Source: Halieaceae bacterium
GTDB taxonomy: Bacteria > Pseudomonadota > Gammaproteobacteria > Pseudomonadales > Halieaceae
Length of the DNA: 8,009 bases
Direction: 5' to 3'
Assembly (NCBI GenBank): GCA_009886815.1
Contig: QXYP01000174.1
Span: 1 to 8,009, forward strand
Shown here: piece by piece, positions 7,382-8,009 of the stretch
How positions within the stretch are numbered: the stretch's first letter is position 1
Layout of the letters: each line of letters begins with the position of its first letter
Made by a program: the position numbers and the translations under genes
The notes under the pieces: model-generated
Seen by the model: the letters and a program-made list of their open reading frames with translations, nothing else
Database searches by the model: none
Told to the model about the DNA's origin: nothing

Positions 7382-7410
7382 AGTATACCCTTTGGCCGCA
7401 GAAAAATCTT
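7382..7410 (-). promoter_or_regulatory. Candidate ilvC promoter with GC-rich discriminator
   Basis: On the minus strand a good -10 element, TATACT (7387-7382), is followed at once by the GC-rich palindrome CGGCGCCG (7381-7374). No clear -35 hexamer stands 16-18 nt upstream; the region is A/T-rich there (AAGATTTTT). Transcription would begin near 7375, giving a leader of about 45 nt. A GC-rich discriminator is a known feature of promoters sensitive to ppGpp/DksA; applying that here is inference. Confidence 0.4.
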
Positions 7411-7439
7411 GTTGTGATCTTTGCGGCGAGCCTTTTTTT
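7395..7439 (+). promoter_or_regulatory. Hairpin followed by a T-run upstream of pssA
   Basis: GCCGCA (7395-7400) pairs perfectly with TGCGGC (7422-7427), and the loop contains a minor ATC/GAT pairing (7406-7408 with 7416-7418). Five nucleotides later comes TTTTTTT (7433-7439). Read toward pssA this resembles a terminator or attenuator, though the loop is long at 21 nt. On the other strand it lies just upstream of the ilvC -10 element, so it could also be an operator-type inverted repeat or a transcriptional insulator. No confident pssA promoter was seen between it and the pssA start. Confidence 0.35.
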
Positions 7440-7503
7440 AACGCTGGCCCTTAGATTCTCAGGCACTGTTAAACTACCTATGCATTTTTAATGAACGAGT
7501 CCT

Positions 7504-8009
7504 ATGTCCACTACCGACGTTGATAAGAAAGAAGACGATAATTTCGAGCGAGCTGCTGAGCAGCTTGAGGGGCCCCTTTCATCGCTGGTCGGTGACTACG
7601 AGGAGGACCATACTGCGGGGGCGGCAGCCCCTGCCCGAGGCGTGTTTTTACTGCCCAACTTGTTTACCACCGGCGCGCTGTTTTGCGGGTTTTACTCGGT
7701 CATTGCCGGGATGCAGGGAGATTTTTACGCGGGATCTGTCGCGATCTTGGTGGCGATGATTTTCGATGGCCTAGATGGGCGGGTCGCCCGTTTGACCAAC
7801 ACCACCAGCGCGTTTGGTGCCGAATACGACAGTTTGTCCGATATGATTTCCTTCGGAATTGCACCAGCGCTGCTCATGTTTAACTGGGCACTGGCCGATA
7901 TGGGGAAGCTGGGCTGGGTAGCGGCATTTTTATATACAGCTTGCGCTGCTTTGCGACTCGCGCGATTTAACACACAGCGGGATTCGGTGGATGCGGGTTA
8001 CTTTGTGGG
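7504..8009 (+). CDS. pssA: CDP-diacylglycerol--serine O-phosphatidyltransferase (phosphatidylserine synthase), 3' truncated by window
   Basis: The first 168 codons are visible and the frame runs off the window. The CDP-alcohol phosphotransferase signature is complete: D88-xx-D91-G92-xx-A95-R96-x8-G105-xxx-D109-xxx-D113 (FDGLDGRVARLTNT...GAEYDSLSD). These residues bind the metal ion and CDP-diacylglycerol in this integral membrane family. The enzyme makes phosphatidylserine, the precursor of phosphatidylethanolamine. An acidic hydrophilic extension of about 45 residues precedes LLPNLFTTGALFCGFYSV, the start of the membrane part, as in pseudomonad PssA. The ATG at 7504 is the first possible start after an in-frame TGA at 7492. 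Its Shine-Dalgarno is weak (GAG, 4 nt upstream). It is divergent from ilvC. In P. aeruginosa pssA directly follows ilvIHC, so the neighbourhood is conserved even though ilvC is inverted here. Confidence 0.95.
   Translation, partial: MSTTDVDKKEDDNFERAAEQLEGPLSSLVGDYEEDHTAGAAAPARGVFLLPNLFTTGALFCGFYSVIAGMQGDFYAGSVAILVAMIFDGLDGRVARLTNTTSAFGAEYDSLSDMISFGIAPALLMFNWALADMGKLGWVAAFLYTACAALRLARFNTQRDSVDAGYFV

Noticed and set aside
7491..7523. ATG at 7491 as the pssA start
   Set aside because: It is in a different frame and stops after ten codons. The pssA frame has a TGA at 7492, leaving the ATG at 7504 as the first start.
1..8009. Mobile element, CRISPR array, tRNA or rRNA
   Set aside because: No transposase or integrase frame, no regularly spaced repeats, and no cloverleaf or rRNA-like sequence was seen. 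Coding density and gene content are ordinary chromosomal.

Overview
The window is a stretch of proteobacterial chromosome with moderate GC content. The proteins look gammaproteobacterial: IlvI and IlvH of the enterobacterial/pseudomonad type, a long-form IlvC very close to E. coli IlvC, a PssA with a hydrophilic N-terminal extension as in pseudomonads, and a PilY1 plus DUF4124 pair. A K+-dependent, probably Na+-linked membrane pyrophosphatase and the overall gene order suggest a marine gammaproteobacterium, perhaps of the OMG/Cellvibrionales type. That placement is an inference. No rRNA, tRNA, insertion sequence, CRISPR array or prophage gene was seen.

Layout. Positions 2-550 (+) hold the C-terminal end of a PilY1-like type IV pilus protein. 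It converges on a small secreted DUF4124 protein (568-1026, -). A gene-free region of about 420 bases (1027-1445) follows. It contains a sigma70-like promoter and then roughly 295 nt of leader sequence with many self-complementary segments, ending in a pairing that covers the ilvI Shine-Dalgarno sequence. Next come ilvI (1446-3194) and ilvH (3196-3687), separated by 1 nt, then a 90-nt gap with its own alternative pairings, then hppA (3778-5772). A 17-bp perfect bidirectional terminator (5809-5846) separates hppA from the convergent ilvC (5858-7330, -). A divergent intergenic region of about 170 nt leads to pssA (7504 to the window end, +).

How the genes fit together. IlvI and IlvH form acetolactate synthase, and IlvC is the next enzyme of isoleucine/valine synthesis. 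PssA starts phosphatidylethanolamine synthesis. HppA recovers energy from pyrophosphate by ion pumping. In Pseudomonas aeruginosa the order is ilvI-ilvH-ilvC-pssA on one strand, with a short (class I) ilvC. Here the ilvC slot after ilvH is taken by hppA, and a long (class II) ilvC sits inverted before pssA.

The most promising candidate for something undescribed or little described is the structured ilvI leader. It lacks a branched-chain-amino-acid-rich leader peptide and a U-tract terminator. It could form an SD-sequestering pseudoknot or switch. It may correspond to the computationally predicted 'ilvB-OMG' motif that I recall from oligotrophic marine gammaproteobacteria, but I could not check this.
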